From: Epiperipatus broadwayi
Lineage: Eukaryota > Onychophora > Udeonychophora > Euonychophora > Peripatidae
Assembly (NCBI GenBank): GCA_028023455.1
Contig: JAQFVV010000142.1
Location: 543,501 to 607,500 of the forward strand
Reading direction: 5' to 3'
Length of the DNA stretch: 64,000 nucleotides
Below, in pieces: positions 33,806 through 47,218 of the stretch (position 1 is the stretch's first letter; each line of letters opens with the position of its first letter). Made by a program: the position numbers and the translations under genes. The notes beneath the pieces are model-generated. The model had not been told where the DNA came from. It saw only the letters and a list, made by a program, of their open reading frames with translations, and did not search any database.

Positions 33806-36800
33806 TAAATTGTAAGCCGATAAATTGCCCTATCAACTACCTATCGTGCCGAACTCGTTGCGGCATCCAAAAATTGTAACCATTTGGTTGTGTGGTCCCA
33901 ACTACGTAACGTAAGTGCACTAAGAATTGTAACCTTGATCACTGATCAACTCTCACTCAATTATTGTCAGCTATTAAAAGCTGTATCCAAAAACATATCA
34001 TGCTATCTATTTTATGCACCTAAGACCACAATCAACATCTGGAGCAACTTACTATAGACCAAACTAATGATCTAACATAAACTCTTATATTTAATTTGAT
34101 CGCAGCCAGGGTGTACTGCAAAGAACTATCATAGTAGTATGATAAATACATTAAACAAATTATAAGTGCAATGTTATTACTTTTAAACCTTAATTTGCGA
34201 TTTTTATTGTATGAGACCCGATGGCCGACCATGTACAAGATGGCGTAATTTGTAGAACTACACAAAATTATGAAACTTTAAACCATCTATATGATTTTTA
34301 ATGTAGATGCTAGTCCAGGTAAAGCTTTGCAATAAATAAACATAAATATTTGGGTTCTTTTATAGTTTATTATATCATTGAGACTCTTATTACTGACAAA
34401 TGATAATTTAAAAAACGTTAAGTAAATACATTCAATCATGTTATTATTTGGGAAATCTGTTTACAAGTTTAATAATTAATTTGTATTGTATACTGAAATC
34501 AAATACGCAAAGCTAAAATGATGGAAAAGGTAAATGGGATTTTATTGTACCTCACACATCATAAACTACCAAAGACGAAAAGCATCCAAATGTTTTATCA
34601 AAATATTACTAAACTCTTATATCATGTTGACTATAATATGTACTTCAATGTATGCTCTATAATGTATGTTCTATTCATAATTTATAATTTCTGATTTTAT
34701 GAATGACACATAGCAACGGCACAATAAGTTTAATTATAAATCAACTTTTATTTACAAATTTATGAAAATTAATAATTAATTCCAATATTATAATAAAATA
34801 TAATAAATAAACAAATAAAATAAATAAATTCTAAGTCCATTGACTTTCTTCAATAACTTCTCATAGGTACAGTTTTAAAATCTAGTCCTACCTTATATCA
34901 ATCTAATATAATGAATATTGATGAGATTATACGATATTCAGCATCAACTTATGAAATATTTAACATCATTTCCAGATCCATTAAATCCCTACCGTAAACT
35001 CATAATAATATAACAAATATTATATCTGTAGGATATTAGCTATAATGTAATCATTAAATAAAATGAAAATGTAAACTTACATTCCGGTAAATAATAATCA
35101 ACCAACAGTTAACCATTATTTAGTAACTTGAATAGAACGTCCTGCTACCATTTGATGATCTAACTTATAAATTATGTGTACAAATGAAGAAGATGATTTA
35201 GCAGATTAACTAAAATAATTTGCCCAACTTATATCTGTGAAGCAAAACATATTCCCGTGGATGTATTCATCTACACGTGGGAATTAAATAACACTAAACA
35301 CTTTGGTGGATTTATACACCATCATAAAGTAATACGTATAATCACACAATTCATGCAGATTAACCACCAGCGCAGGAATGAGTGTGAAAATACAAAAATA
35401 GCAATTAAAATAATCTATGGATTAACCACTCCGCACAGATTAAAGCCCTTTAACATTCTTAAACAACATTACTATTTACTTCACATTAAAGCGCAAAATC
35501 ATCCTCCTCAGTTCTTCTGACTATTCAGAATACACTAACACTTTAGCAAATGTGGGTTCTTGCATAATAAAATGCTAAGCTAATCAGGACGACTAATGTA
35601 CTAACTTCTTTTGCTTAAACTAAAATGTGTAATATAATGCAAGTAATATTGGCATAGGAATATAAATCTGGAAAGACCAACAAAATACCTCACAAAGATT
35701 GATACATTTCACGAATTCATTTAATACTTTTCAAGCTGTTTCGCAAGCGCTATTCTCTTAAATAAATATTGTATTCAACCCCTATTGATTTAAACTTAAT
35801 AAAATATACTTAGGAACTTCATATGCAAGTTCCGATAACGATAAACGTAAAGTAATGCATTATGCATCTAACATAAAATTTAACAAGTGTGTGTGTGATA
35901 TAAATTAAATGTAAAGCATTTTACAGTTCAATACATGAATTATAATGGATGTGTGTCACAACTCGGATTGTATAACATTTTATAACTCGAAATGTGCTCC
36001 GTGGGATCCATGTACGACGTGTCGAACAATAAATCTATGAAACAATAATTATAACTATAATTCAATTCCATACATGCAATTTTATCCGTTGTATTGGTTA
36101 TTATAATCACTATCAGATTAACAATTTTACGTGGCTCCTAAGACATGGAATAACTTCACAATATGAAACGCAGAATTTAAATGAAAATGTTTTTCATTAA
36201 GTTATTAATCTCTACATTTCTCTATTAAAATGTTCCAATTTTATTACATCCATGCGAATTATTTATCCATCCACGTTTAAATATAGGAATATTAATTATA
36301 GTACTTAATTCAATCATTCTATTATGATGATAAAATTAGAAATAGCTTTGATTAATTATTTGAAGAGTATTTATTATCCAAATGTTAAACAAATTAATTA
36401 GCAAATATATTACTGGCTTTGTAGAATTAAATATCAATCAATACTATATTTTTATTAGAATTAGAAACGGAAATATTTAAAATATGTTGATAACTTTAAC
36501 ATTTTACTTTAACTTAAATTTCTTTTTCTTTAAAAAGCAAATTTTCATATTCATAACTTCTGTAATTAAAATACTTTTTAATGTTTCCAAATTGTAAAAT
36601 AATAAACATTTTAAAACATACCAATTCTTGCAATTTTCTTTTAAACTGGAAAGCTCCGACATTTCAAAAATGTAATATTGGAAATTATTACTGGTGTTTC
36701 GATTCACTTGGTCAGCCGACTTGAACAGACTTTTATTTTTAGCAAGGCATCTTCTAATTAAATACCACGATGTTATTTATGTTTATAGCAAACTTTGTGG

Positions 36801-37307
36801 TAGTCCGATTACTTATTTTTTTTTACTTTAAAATAAGCTTGGCAAATTTACACTACTTGCCTTTACCATTTTTCTTTCATTCTCCCTCCAAAAGCAAACT
36901 ATCAGACAATCGTCTCTTAAATTCGCGCTCTTTTCTTTTATTACATTGAGACGCCTACGCAATTACTGTATTTATTTTTAATATTTAATTTTAATTGAAC
37001 AAATGGTTTTTTGGTAAATTGAATAAAATAATAATTTTAAGATCATTTTTAGACAAATAAAACAAAATATTGTTTTTAATAATATTTTACCAAATTTTAA
37101 TGTGTTGTTAAATTTTTAAAAAGTTAAGCATTTTGATATGCGTTAGCATATGGAAAGAAGCAAATTTAAATTTATTAAAATAATATAAGAGAGTAAGTAG
37201 TCTGTTCAAAGTGCAAATCAAGCCAACCAAATCACCAAAAGAAGAAAGAGAAATTTTTATACTAGTTACATCAATAATAATTATATTTTATACTAAAATA
37301 TATGGTT

Positions 37308-37325
<18 letters not shown>
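33806..37325 (+). mobile_element. Noncoding 3.5-kb element with short TIRs, copy 2
   Basis: Second copy of the element at 7349-10947, same orientation. It begins ATTGTAAGCCGATAAAT after an (AT)n run, lacks about 30 bp near its start (the AACTATAGCCATCGAAGGC segment of copy 1), and ends at GGTTACAATATAT in an (AT)n tract. Scattered substitutions and small indels separate the copies. Frames at 34032-34265, 35257-35520 and 36504-36707 do not correspond to intact frames in copy 1, so no protein is supported. Confidence 0.65.
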
Positions 37326-37356
<31 letters not shown>

Positions 37357-37430
37357 TATGTATATAATTATATGTAAACACATATTTCCCAATATATATA
37401 TATATATATATATATATTGGGAAAACTTGT
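37309..37430. repeat. (AT)n tract and TTTCCCAA inverted repeat
   Basis: An (AT)n tract runs at 37312-37352. A palindrome follows, with TTTCCCAA and TTGGGAAA flanking (TA)n (about 37386-37427). Confidence 0.85.
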
Positions 37431-37439
37431 TAAATAGGT

Positions 37440-38380
37440 TATTAACATCTGCAAATATATAATTTAGCTAGCCAGCATCTCAATTATATTAAATAACTAA
37501 AGTTTATTTTTCTATATAATTATGATTTGTGGAGAATGAGTGACATAGGAGAATTTATACCATGGGGTATATGGGTTGGATTATTACTAATCATTAATTA
37601 GTAAAATGGTAGAGGTTCACATGTGACACATGTATATATGATTATTATTATTTTTTATATTTTTTTATCATTACTATTGTTGTTATACTTGATATTTATT
37701 ATTGTTAATAAATGTTTAAGAGTTTGTATTATTCCGTCCTCTGGTTTATTGAGCTGTCCTGACATTCCACAGTTTATAAATAATTATGCATGCACACACA
37801 TCTATTTTTCTTATCATATAAAAGCTTGAAAATAAAACAAATATAATAAATGCTAGTTGTAACCTATATATAGGTGCAGGTGTTGCTGTGTGTATCTGTT
37901 CATACCTGCTAAAGGAGTTAAAAGCAATATTCTCTCTGGGCTTGAATATTAGGGCATAACGGAATTAAAAATGGGGAAAAGTGGATGAACTAACCTAAAT
38001 TGCATTTAATATTATTAAATGGGGATAGAGTTAGTCAATTAAAGGGTATGCAATCATTGGTTAAGCATTTCATTGGGTTCTCATTAACATTCTCTCAGAT
38101 GACCCACAGTCTGAACATAGTTGGATGCAACTTTTTTCTCTTCTAAGCCTGGTAGGTCTCTGCAGATTGTTTCATTAGAGGTAATAAATTAGAGCATATT
38201 AACTTATCCCCACACCATATTGCTACATCTGCATAGTAGTACAGTCTGCAAGTTAGTTGACCATCCATTACATCTGGCACACCACATTAAGCTTGGTTAG
38301 CTTATGACTGTTGATGAAGAGTTCCGTCCATTATACTGGTGTTAGCAATGTTTGGGATTAGTTGTAATCATTCCATCTGT
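37440..38380. other. No recognised gene
   Basis: Moderately AT-rich and non-repetitive. The frame at 37623-37829 is hydrophobic low-complexity sequence without a known motif. Confidence 0.45.

Positions 38381-38382
<2 letters not shown>

Positions 38383-38453
<71 letters not shown>
38383..38453. repeat. (AT)n microsatellite
   Basis: About 70 bases of uninterrupted AT dinucleotides. Confidence 0.95.
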
Positions 38454-38454
<1 letters not shown>

Positions 38455-38924
38455 CTTCAATAAAATCCAAAATATAAGAACTATTATATAGATTAATAGA
38501 AAAAAAATTGTTTAATCATAGAATTGTCAATTAGTCTATGATGGTTTTCTGGAAACATTAAAAAAAGTTATATTACATAAATATAAACTTTTTACTATTT
38601 ATACTCTTTATCAAATAAAAATGTATTAAAATATTTAATTCAACATATGCTCTTTTTGGAGAAGATTAATTTTTATTTGCAGGATGTCAAGGAAATTGTT
38701 GGTCTTCTACATTCTCATAGCTATAAAAATATTTGTCATAAGTTGGGCTTGTGATAAACGAAAATCATTTTTACTTCACTTAAACTCAAAACAAAAACGC
38801 TGTTATATAAATTAATGAAGACAATTTGTTTACCCTCAAGATCCCTCAATTAGTAACTGGTTTCCTGGCAACATCAAAAGGTAAAGTTACTCTGTTTATG
38901 TGTTAACAATTTATGAAAATGTGG

Positions 38925-39050
38925 ATGGATGAAATAAGGAAGTGTTCTGGGATGATGTGGGTAAGAGACGCTAGAGACCAGGGAAGATGGATTGAACTTT
39001 GAGACCTTCATTATACAGTAGATTGACAATAATTGAAAATGATGCTGATA
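38925..39050 (+). pseudogene. LINE (family L) 3'-end fragment
   Basis: Reads TGGATGGATGAAATAAGGAA ... GGGAAGATGGATTGAACTTTG ... GTAGATTGACAATAATTG, matching the last 120 bp of the 23820-25470 LINE (RWMDEIRK, RKRWIELGET). Only the extreme 3' end is present. Confidence 0.8.
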
Positions 39051-39319
39051 TATACATACAAGTGTAAGACAGATTCAGTTAAAAATCTAAACATCTGTAA
39101 TTCATTAATATTTCTAGTTTACATTAAAGTCAATATTTTTTTCTTTTTTTAATAAGTTATTAACAATTCTATAGTTGAAAACAAGCTAAGAATTTTATGT
39201 TAAATAAGTTTAGGAATAAATAAGCTTTTTTTAATACACACAACAATACTGTTTATTTTTGAAATTTAATAAGTTTATTGATAAGTAAGAAAATTAAAAA
39301 AAAAGTGCTACATTTTGAT

Positions 39320-40105
<786 letters not shown>

Positions 40106-40305
40106 AATTTCTGTGTTTTATGTCTATATTAGATTTAGAGTAGCAATTGAAAGAGAATTATCCTTTTGAATATGATAACCTGACAGTTTTATTTTCATTC
40201 TCAGCCTGAGGCAGTTAACATTATCCTAGGTAAAGATCTAATTATATAATTATAAATGGCTAATTCCACACACTAATATTTCCATCTAAACATCTATTAA
40301 AAGTA

Positions 40306-40612
40306 TCATATATATATATCCACAGATGGCGTCCTACCAAGACTGCCAATCAAGCGTATGTTTTGTTTACATAAACGTCAGAGTAGTTAGTATTCACTAT
40401 CTCTAACTATAATTCCACTTTCAGATCAAATAGCTTGAAATCATGATCTGAAAGTGGAATTATAGTTAGAGATAGTGAATACTAACTACTCTGACGTTTA
40501 TGTAAACAAAACATACGCTTGATTGGCAGTCTTGGTAGGACGCCATCTGTGGACATAAATACAAGCGTTAGCAAGTTTTTTAACTTGCATTTTTGTTTAT
40601 CATATATATATA
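40306..40612. mobile_element. Palindromic R3-type unit (head-to-head, truncated)
   Basis: Left arm (about 40319-40430) and right arm (about 40446-40556) are virtually exact complements: CAGATGGCGTCCTACCAAG on the left and CTTGGTAGGACGCCATCTG on the right. They match R3 at subfamily level. The centre holds AATAGCTTGAAATCA, that is, the 3' half of the R3 hammerhead (stem II end, GAAA, TCATGATC, TGAAAG). Both arms therefore stop inside the ribozyme. ATCATATATATATA occurs at both outer edges (near 40309 and 40599) and may be a target duplication. The right arm continues with ACAAGCGTTAGCAAG, as in R3. Confidence 0.75.
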
Positions 40613-40615
40613 TAA

Positions 40616-41007
40616 ATTCCAACCAGTAACCACCTAAACATTCACAGTAAAATATAGTAATCAATATTTCTCACTGCTGTCAAGGCAACCTTCACACCTT
40701 TTAATAGCAAGAATGGAAATCCATTCTTACTAATGGCCCATTGAATATATATGGACACTTAAAGCTTGCAACTTGACTACAGAGTATGAAATATTGATAC
40801 AATGAAGTTTAAATAAACCTCTTAAACATGAAATAAACATGTCATTGTAATGCAGATTAATAAATAGTCAATTAACATGACAAACTGCAATACTTTTAAA
40901 TTGCCCATGTATTATTTAGAAATAATAAACGAAATAGTGCCTAAAGCTAATCTGGGATAATGATGTAATTACATTCCAACCAGTAACCACCTAAACATTC
41001 ACAGTAA
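40616..41007. repeat. 35-bp direct repeat pair
   Basis: ATTCCAACCAGTAACCACC and the next 16 bases occur at 40616-40650 and identically at 40973-41007, 357 bp apart. The cause is unknown: an old tandem duplication or the edges of an unidentified insertion. Confidence 0.65.
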
Positions 41008-41189
41008 TATATATATATATATATAGTAATGATATAAAGCAGGTTTTCTTTTACATGCCCTGCATATTTGGCTACACTAAAATCTGTAATGGAATAAATT
41101 GGCCAACTAAATTTATAGGACACTATAAATTGAGCAAACTAAAATCTATAATGGAACAAATTTATCTAATCTTATAAATATATGTATTT

Positions 41190-41801
41190 GAACTCAGACT
41201 TTCAAGCAACCTTTAATTATCCACACTATCTCACACTACTGATACCCATGACCACACACATGTAGAAAATATAAATAATCACCAGCACACATATTTCATG
41301 CTGAGCCAGCACTCATCAGTTGGTTTAGATTATCATCTATATATATATAATCAGTGCTCAGTTTATATTAAGATAGCAAATCTTTATACTTTAATGGACA
41401 TGCTACAATCTACTCCAACTTCCAACTCTTCAGCCACCCATACCATGTTGAACTTAAGTCACAGTGACACCTCATACATAGGACATGGATATTTGGCATC
41501 AGCATGGGATTTGGATACTCTATCATCAGATTTTCAATGGTATGGATGGCTGAAGAGGTGGGGGTTGGAGTACATTGAAGCATGACCATTAAAGTATAAA
41601 GATTTGCTATTTTAATACAAACTGAGTACTGATTATATATATGTGTGTGTGGGAGATGATAATCTAGACCAAATAATGAGTGCTGGTTCAGTACAAAATA
41701 TGTATATTCATGATTATTTATCTTTTCTACATGTGTGTGGGCATGTGCATCAGTAGTATGAGATAGTGCGGATAGTTGAAGGTTGTTGAAAGTCTGATTT
41801 C
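41190..41801. repeat. Large inverted repeat, about 260-bp arms
   Basis: The left arm 41190-41446 is complementary to 41537-41801 with scattered substitutions, around a loop of about 90 nt. Internal landmarks in both arms include GCAAATCTTTATACTTTAATGG and CACACACATGTAGAAAA. The outer ends resemble the B-box-like end of the SINE-like patch at 3430-3545 (GAAAGTCTGAxTTCAAAT). The frame 41298-41585 runs through the arm and loop and is not a supported gene. Confidence 0.75.
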
Positions 41802-41829
41802 AAATCCCTTGTATTTACAATTAAGTTCC

Positions 41830-42636
41830 AGGTATAAGAATTCCTGTATTTCAAATCTAAGTCTTATAAATAAAACAAGCCAAAATCTGTACTGGAATAA
41901 AGTTAAATTCTGTTAATAATACTTATTTATTAAACAAATACCAATATGACGAGGCCAAAATTGTAATAAATAAAATAAACAATAATTTATTTAAAATTTA
42001 TAATGAAATATGTTAAATAGTAATTTATACCAGAATTAATTAAAAACCCTTCTATGTTGTGCACTAAAATTTATAACAATGTGAAATAATGAAATAAAAT
42101 TATTTAAACTTGACAATTATAAAGCTTATATAGACAATTTATTGACTAGCTCTTTATATTTAAATAATATCAATAATATTTTAATAATGTAAATATAGAA
42201 TGATGATTTATTTATACCCAAATAACCAATTGATGTCTATGAAAACATTAGGTTCTCCGTTGGTAATTGCTGAATTCTAATAAAGTATTAAATCTATATT
42301 ATTCTGCTAGTTAAATTTCAAATGTATATAATTGCATTATAATTAGATGTTTATAATTGAATTATTATTGTTGTATTATGTATTTAATGAATTAAATATA
42401 AACAATTAACTCAAGTTCTATAAATTCAAAAATAATTTTATTTACAAAGTATATAGAAATATATATATATATATATATAATGAGTAAGATAATAAGATGT
42501 TAATTAATATATTCAATAGTTTAGAATAGTTTATCCTATAATGTTCTTATTGTTTCAACTATTATATGATGCTAGAACAGTACACATATTCACAACAAAG
42601 AAAATATTTATTTATATTTATTTATTTATATTTATT
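41830..42636. other. No recognised gene
   Basis: AT-rich sequence with a small (AT)n run near 42462. The family-T LINE begins only near 42640. Confidence 0.5.
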
Positions 42637-42639
42637 TAT

Positions 42640-43549
42640 GCTTTGTCACATTGGTTTTATTCTCATAGACCTGATATTTTATGTCTTAGTGAGACTAAAT
42701 TACATTTGCAGTCGGAATCATGCATAATTGATATGATACATAGTTTTGGATATTTTCACTACTCCTTCTCTTATTCAGCTTCTGGAGGGGTGGCGATCAT
42801 AATCAGCAAGAATTCACAAATCACATTGTTCAAAATACTATTCATTGACTCAAATTGTCTAATTGCAATCATACAATATCAAAGCTGGTACTTTAATCTG
42901 GTAAATGTATATCTTCCTAAATCTCAAGATACTGTTATAAGAGTGATTAAATGCAATTAATTCAACAATGAGAACTAGCCCTTTTGAAATGATTATTATT
43001 GGAGATTTTAATCATACATATCAAGTCTTTCAACAAAAATATATTGGTTACATAAATCAGTCTCTGTGCAGTGGAAAATTCTTCTTTGATGATGAAGCAT
43101 TTTCCTTTTATACAAAATCATCACGTTCACTAATTGATTTACTTATTTTTTCAACTTCATTATCATCACAAATAGAAGCTCATCTGTGGCTTATTATGTT
43201 CTCTGATCATTATGCTCTGGAGATTAAAATAATCCCAAGAAACATTCTTGATTATTATGCTCTGGAGATTAAAATAATCCCAAGAAACATTCTACAACCA
43301 ATAATTGAGATGCCAAGGACCATTCGCATGCTTACAAAGTTTAATGCCACTATTAAACTGATCTCTGAAGCTTATATCAATTTCCATAGAACAAAAATTT
43401 TAACACTCCCTGCAGTAGATGCATGGAAGACTTTTACTGAGACACTAAGAAAGTTAATAAATTCTTGTACTTCTAAAACTAAAGGTCCAGTTATTCTTCT
43501 CAATGAGCTGGACTCCATAGCATGTGATCTCAAAAATATTTCATATTAA
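42640..43549 (+). pseudogene. Family-T LINE APE endonuclease
   Basis: 42640-42960 has LCLSETKLH (catalytic Glu of the APE fold), SGGVAIIISKN, and NVYLP, ending in a stop at 42958. 42968-43549 continues with IIIGDFNH (catalytic Asp/Asn), SLIDLLIF, and FSDHYALEIKI (the SDH motif). The element would nick target DNA for target-primed reverse transcription. A stop separates the two parts, and 15 codons (YYALEIKIIPRNILD) are tandemly duplicated at 43209-43298. The nominal start at 42541 lies upstream of recognisable LINE sequence and is probably chance. Confidence 0.85.
43209..43298 (+). repeat. 45-bp in-frame tandem duplication in the LINE endonuclease
   Basis: ATTATGCTCTGGAGATTAAA and the following bases to AACATTCT occur at 43209 and again at 43254, nearly identical, adding 15 codons just after the SDH motif. 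Confidence 0.85.
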
Positions 43550-45791
43550 GCACAAAATATTCTTATTTTAAATTTAAAATCCAAATACAAGGCTAAACAA
43601 AAGGTCATCACTGAGTACTTATCAATTAAAAGGGCCAGACAATATCTTCATCACCAACATTGCTAGACTAGGGGGCACCTGAGATGGGCCCTTGGCTCTA
43701 GCAGAAGATCAAAGGCACCTAGGTCCATTGAGATACAAGGCAACTGCTATACAGGCTCTTCCATGCTTCTCAAAATTCAGGAATATTATGCAAAAAAATT
43801 CCAACCACTTGGCATTTTTTTTGTCAGTAAATATTTCTGAAGCAAGAATCCCTTCAAAGATTTCATCATTTCCTGATAGAACTCTTCCTGGATTACATGG
43901 AATACCAAAATTTTTATTACTTCATTTATGCACCTTTTCAGTCCCCATTATTAAAAAAAATGGTAGACTTCTTGGCTAGTGGCTGCTGAGAAATTAATGG
44001 GCTTTGCCCAATAGGCATGGTCCCACTTGTTAAAAAACCTGAGGGTCAAAAAATCTTGATAATCTTTGACCTATCTCTATGGTGCCATTGCTTATTAAAA
44101 CCATTGAAGGCCTTATTAGAGAGGATACACAAACAAAAATTATTGAAAAATTATCAACCTATCAGTTTGCAAAGAAAGGGAGCGCTACTGCTGATGCTGT
44201 CAGTTGATTTCGACTCCTAGTCAATCATGTTCACAGGAAAAGGATGCCACGGCCAGTTGCAGTTCAACTTGATTTTGCCAGAGCCTTTGATTGTGTCAGG
44301 ATTAATGTGCTACTTAGTGTACTGGAAAAACTCCAAGTGCCACTGGCATATCTTCAGATGATTGAGAATCTTCTCCTTAACAGAGAAGTGTTTCTCTCAC
44401 TTGATGGAAGAATTGCTCCCGGCTTTCGGCCTTGTGTATCCATCCCTCAGGGTTTGCCACTAAGTGCACTGCTCTTCACAGTCTATGTGAAGCCATTGCT
44501 GTTGAGCATCAAGTCTTTCCTTCCAGGGATTTATATTTCTTTGTTGAGAGAGAACATATGCCATATTCCTATATGGATGATGTGGTTGAGTTTCTTTCAT
44601 CTCAGGATGAGTTCTCTAGACTTGAGGAACTCCTAGACCAGTTTGCATGTGAAGTTGGCCTGGCAATTAATGGAGCAAAGTCAGCAATGTGGTCCATCCT
44701 GACAGGAAAGCAAATATCTGGTAGACTAAAAGCTCCCCCACAGAAATTTCTTGGTTTTAGTATTGCTTTTTCTCCAGCAGCCATGAGAAAAGAACTTGAA
44801 AATTCATTAATTTTAAAGATTAAAAAGACTATTAAATCACTATCTAAAATTTATCTTTCTCTGTTTGGAAAGGTTGCACTCCTTATTTCTGCAATTTTAC
44901 CAAAAATTATTTATTATTTAGATGGTTTTTCACCAACAATTTGCTTCATCCACAAGGTTGAATCTCTATGCAGAAAGCTGTGCTGGGGAGAGAAGACACC
45001 AGCAATAAGTCATAATATTTTGCAAAAACCACGATATCTTAATGGTTTAGGACTGCACCTGATTAAAATTTTTCTGATACAGAGGACATACAATGTCCTT
45101 GTTAAAAATTTCAAAGACAATGCAAATATAGAAAGTCCCATACCTTTTGAAAAAATAATCCCCACTGATCGCCCACACCCTCATAAAAGAAATATCTGGA
45201 TGCAACAACAATTACCTATTGTCTTTAATAGCATTAAAAGCTCTAGCTCTATGTTTGATGAAAAAATATCATACTGGAGTTCTTATCAATTAGTTCACTC
45301 TGGTAAATCTAGGAGAAAGAATCTTCTCCCAGTTGCAATCCCTCGTCTCATAAGGCTGACTAAGTTCCTGAAATTGGAACCAAAGTTTGTGGATTTTTTG
45401 GTTAAAGTCAACCTTGGAGCCTTGCCTACTGGGATGTTTCTTTGTAATCAGAGAGGATACAACATTGATACAATATATACTCTTTGTACTCTATCAATGT
45501 GAATGATGGATTTGGTTATGGAATATTGCCCTACAGAGGATTACAGGATACAATTCTTCAAATGTTTACCTTAATGATGCATTCAAAAATGGAAATTTTG
45601 GCACCATCCACCTGGCCACTTTCATAAATTTTATCATATGGAAGATTAGATGTAAGGTATTATTTGATAGAGAGTTGGCCAGTCCTATTGAAGACATTTT
45701 CTTAAAGTTATTATATAAAGCTAAAGAAAGTGATCTAAGAACATGTCTACCTAACCTTGCTGAGCAAACATGGAGTCAATTAAATATTTAG
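43550..45791 (+). pseudogene. Family-T LINE reverse transcriptase and C terminus
   Basis: RT sequence spread over several frames: MVPLVKKPEG (44017 on), then RPISM-like and KKGSATADAV in shifted frames, VQLDFARAFDCVRI (44260-44300, motif A with the catalytic Asp), SIPQGLPLSALLF (44440-44480, motif B), and YMDDVVEF (44570-44593, the catalytic box). 44432-45502 then runs open through FLGFSI, SLSKIYLSLFGKVALL and the GLGL block (KPRYLNGLGLHLIKI), to EPKFVDFLVKVNLGALPTGMFL. After a shift, RELASPIEDIFLKLLYKAKESDLRTC ends at a stop near 45791. At least four frame breaks make it inactive. The antisense frame 44602-44784 is a shadow. Confidence 0.88.
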
Positions 45792-46062
45792 CAATGGCCA
45801 TGTATATTATTTATTCATGACACTCAAACTTTACATGACATGGGATTTATATGACAAATTATATCACCCCTGATAAGTAACATAACATAAAATTTTACTT
45901 TTAATCCTGTACTCATCATCTAATTTAATAACTAATTATTCTTTAATGTGTCAGACATCATTGTAAACATGAACTCTATATTACAATGTATATTTTACTT
46001 CTTGTGCAAATAAAGATTATTTTGAAAAAAAAAACAACAACAAACAAAACAAAAACAATAAA

Positions 46063-47186
46063 TATTAAATATAAAAATATTAAACTGTTTTAGTTTGCTT
46101 ACAGATCATTCACATCACAAGTAAAATAATTTATTCCAATTGTTCTTTACATATATATGTATTATCTATCACAAATAATAATCAGTCGTTTACTTGACTT
46201 ATATTTCAATTTAATTTTTAAGTTCAAATAGTAAATGAATCAAAAGCAATTATTAAAATAAAAGTTTAATATAATTATTTAAATTTTTATTTTAGAGTTA
46301 TTATAATTTTCTTTCTGGTTACTTATAAGTATATATCACATCTATACACACACATACTTAAATGATTTTAAAATAATAATACAAGTAAATATTAATTAAA
46401 TAAAACATATGATCAGTTTATCAAATGATGATTAAATATTAAATAGAGTCTATACACATAAAGTTTAATGTTTCTAAAAATTCCTTTGTTAATTAAGTTC
46501 ATGTGAAGAAAAATCCATGAAATGATAATATTTCCAAAATTATAGCAATTTCCAAAAGCTTATTTCCTTTTATAAGTACACAAAGTTTATTAAGATAGAT
46601 TATTCTTGATAGATTACAGCCGTGTTTACATTTTAGTTAATACAAAATAAGAAGCATTTGTTTTCTCCTTCTTAAAATGGATCAGGTTATTATTTGATAA
46701 AATCTGAATTATTATTCATTTGGTCATATTACTTGATAAACCACTTATCAACTGTCAACATTGGTCAATACTATATAATTTGAATCTTTCAAATTTCAAT
46801 TGTTTAACAATAGTCTCAATCATTTCAAATGCGTGTTATTGCTTTTTTTTATTCCTTTAATTATGTTTTTTTATACAAAAATGTAACCTTTATTAGACCT
46901 AATAAAATTTGTTTTAAAGTAAACCACTTATCTCTTTTTACACACAATAGATGCATATTTATATTAATCCATACAGCAAAACTGAAACGCACATAGATTG
47001 TGGATGATATGGAAATATAAATGAGTACCAAATAATGTAATATTATTAGATTATCATTACGGACCTTAAGTATCCAAATCAATCAATAAAATCATCTTTA
47101 AAATGTTATCAAAAAGAATTGATCAAAGCCTTACATGTATACATATACATCGATACCTCCATGCAGACACATGACCGACCATTATT

Positions 47187-47218
<32 letters not shown>

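Larger units (their letters stand above)
42640..46062 (+). mobile_element. LINE, family T (Tx1/L1-like), 5'-truncated
   Basis: Plus-strand non-LTR element with an APE-type endonuclease, RT, C-terminal region, 3' UTR (about 45792-46027) and an A-rich tail (46026-46062, poly-A with CAA/CAAA interruptions). The endonuclease begins mid-domain at PDILCLSETK, so it is 5'-truncated. It is much better preserved than the family-L copies but has several stops and frameshifts. It is of the same family as the nested fragment at 18992-20572. Confidence 0.88.

Noticed and set aside
10073-36707. Similar minus-strand frames in the two 3.6-kb copies (10073-10387 and 36504-36707)
   Set aside because: They share sequence because the DNA is duplicated, but indels shift the frame and the starts and ends differ, so coding constraint is not supported.
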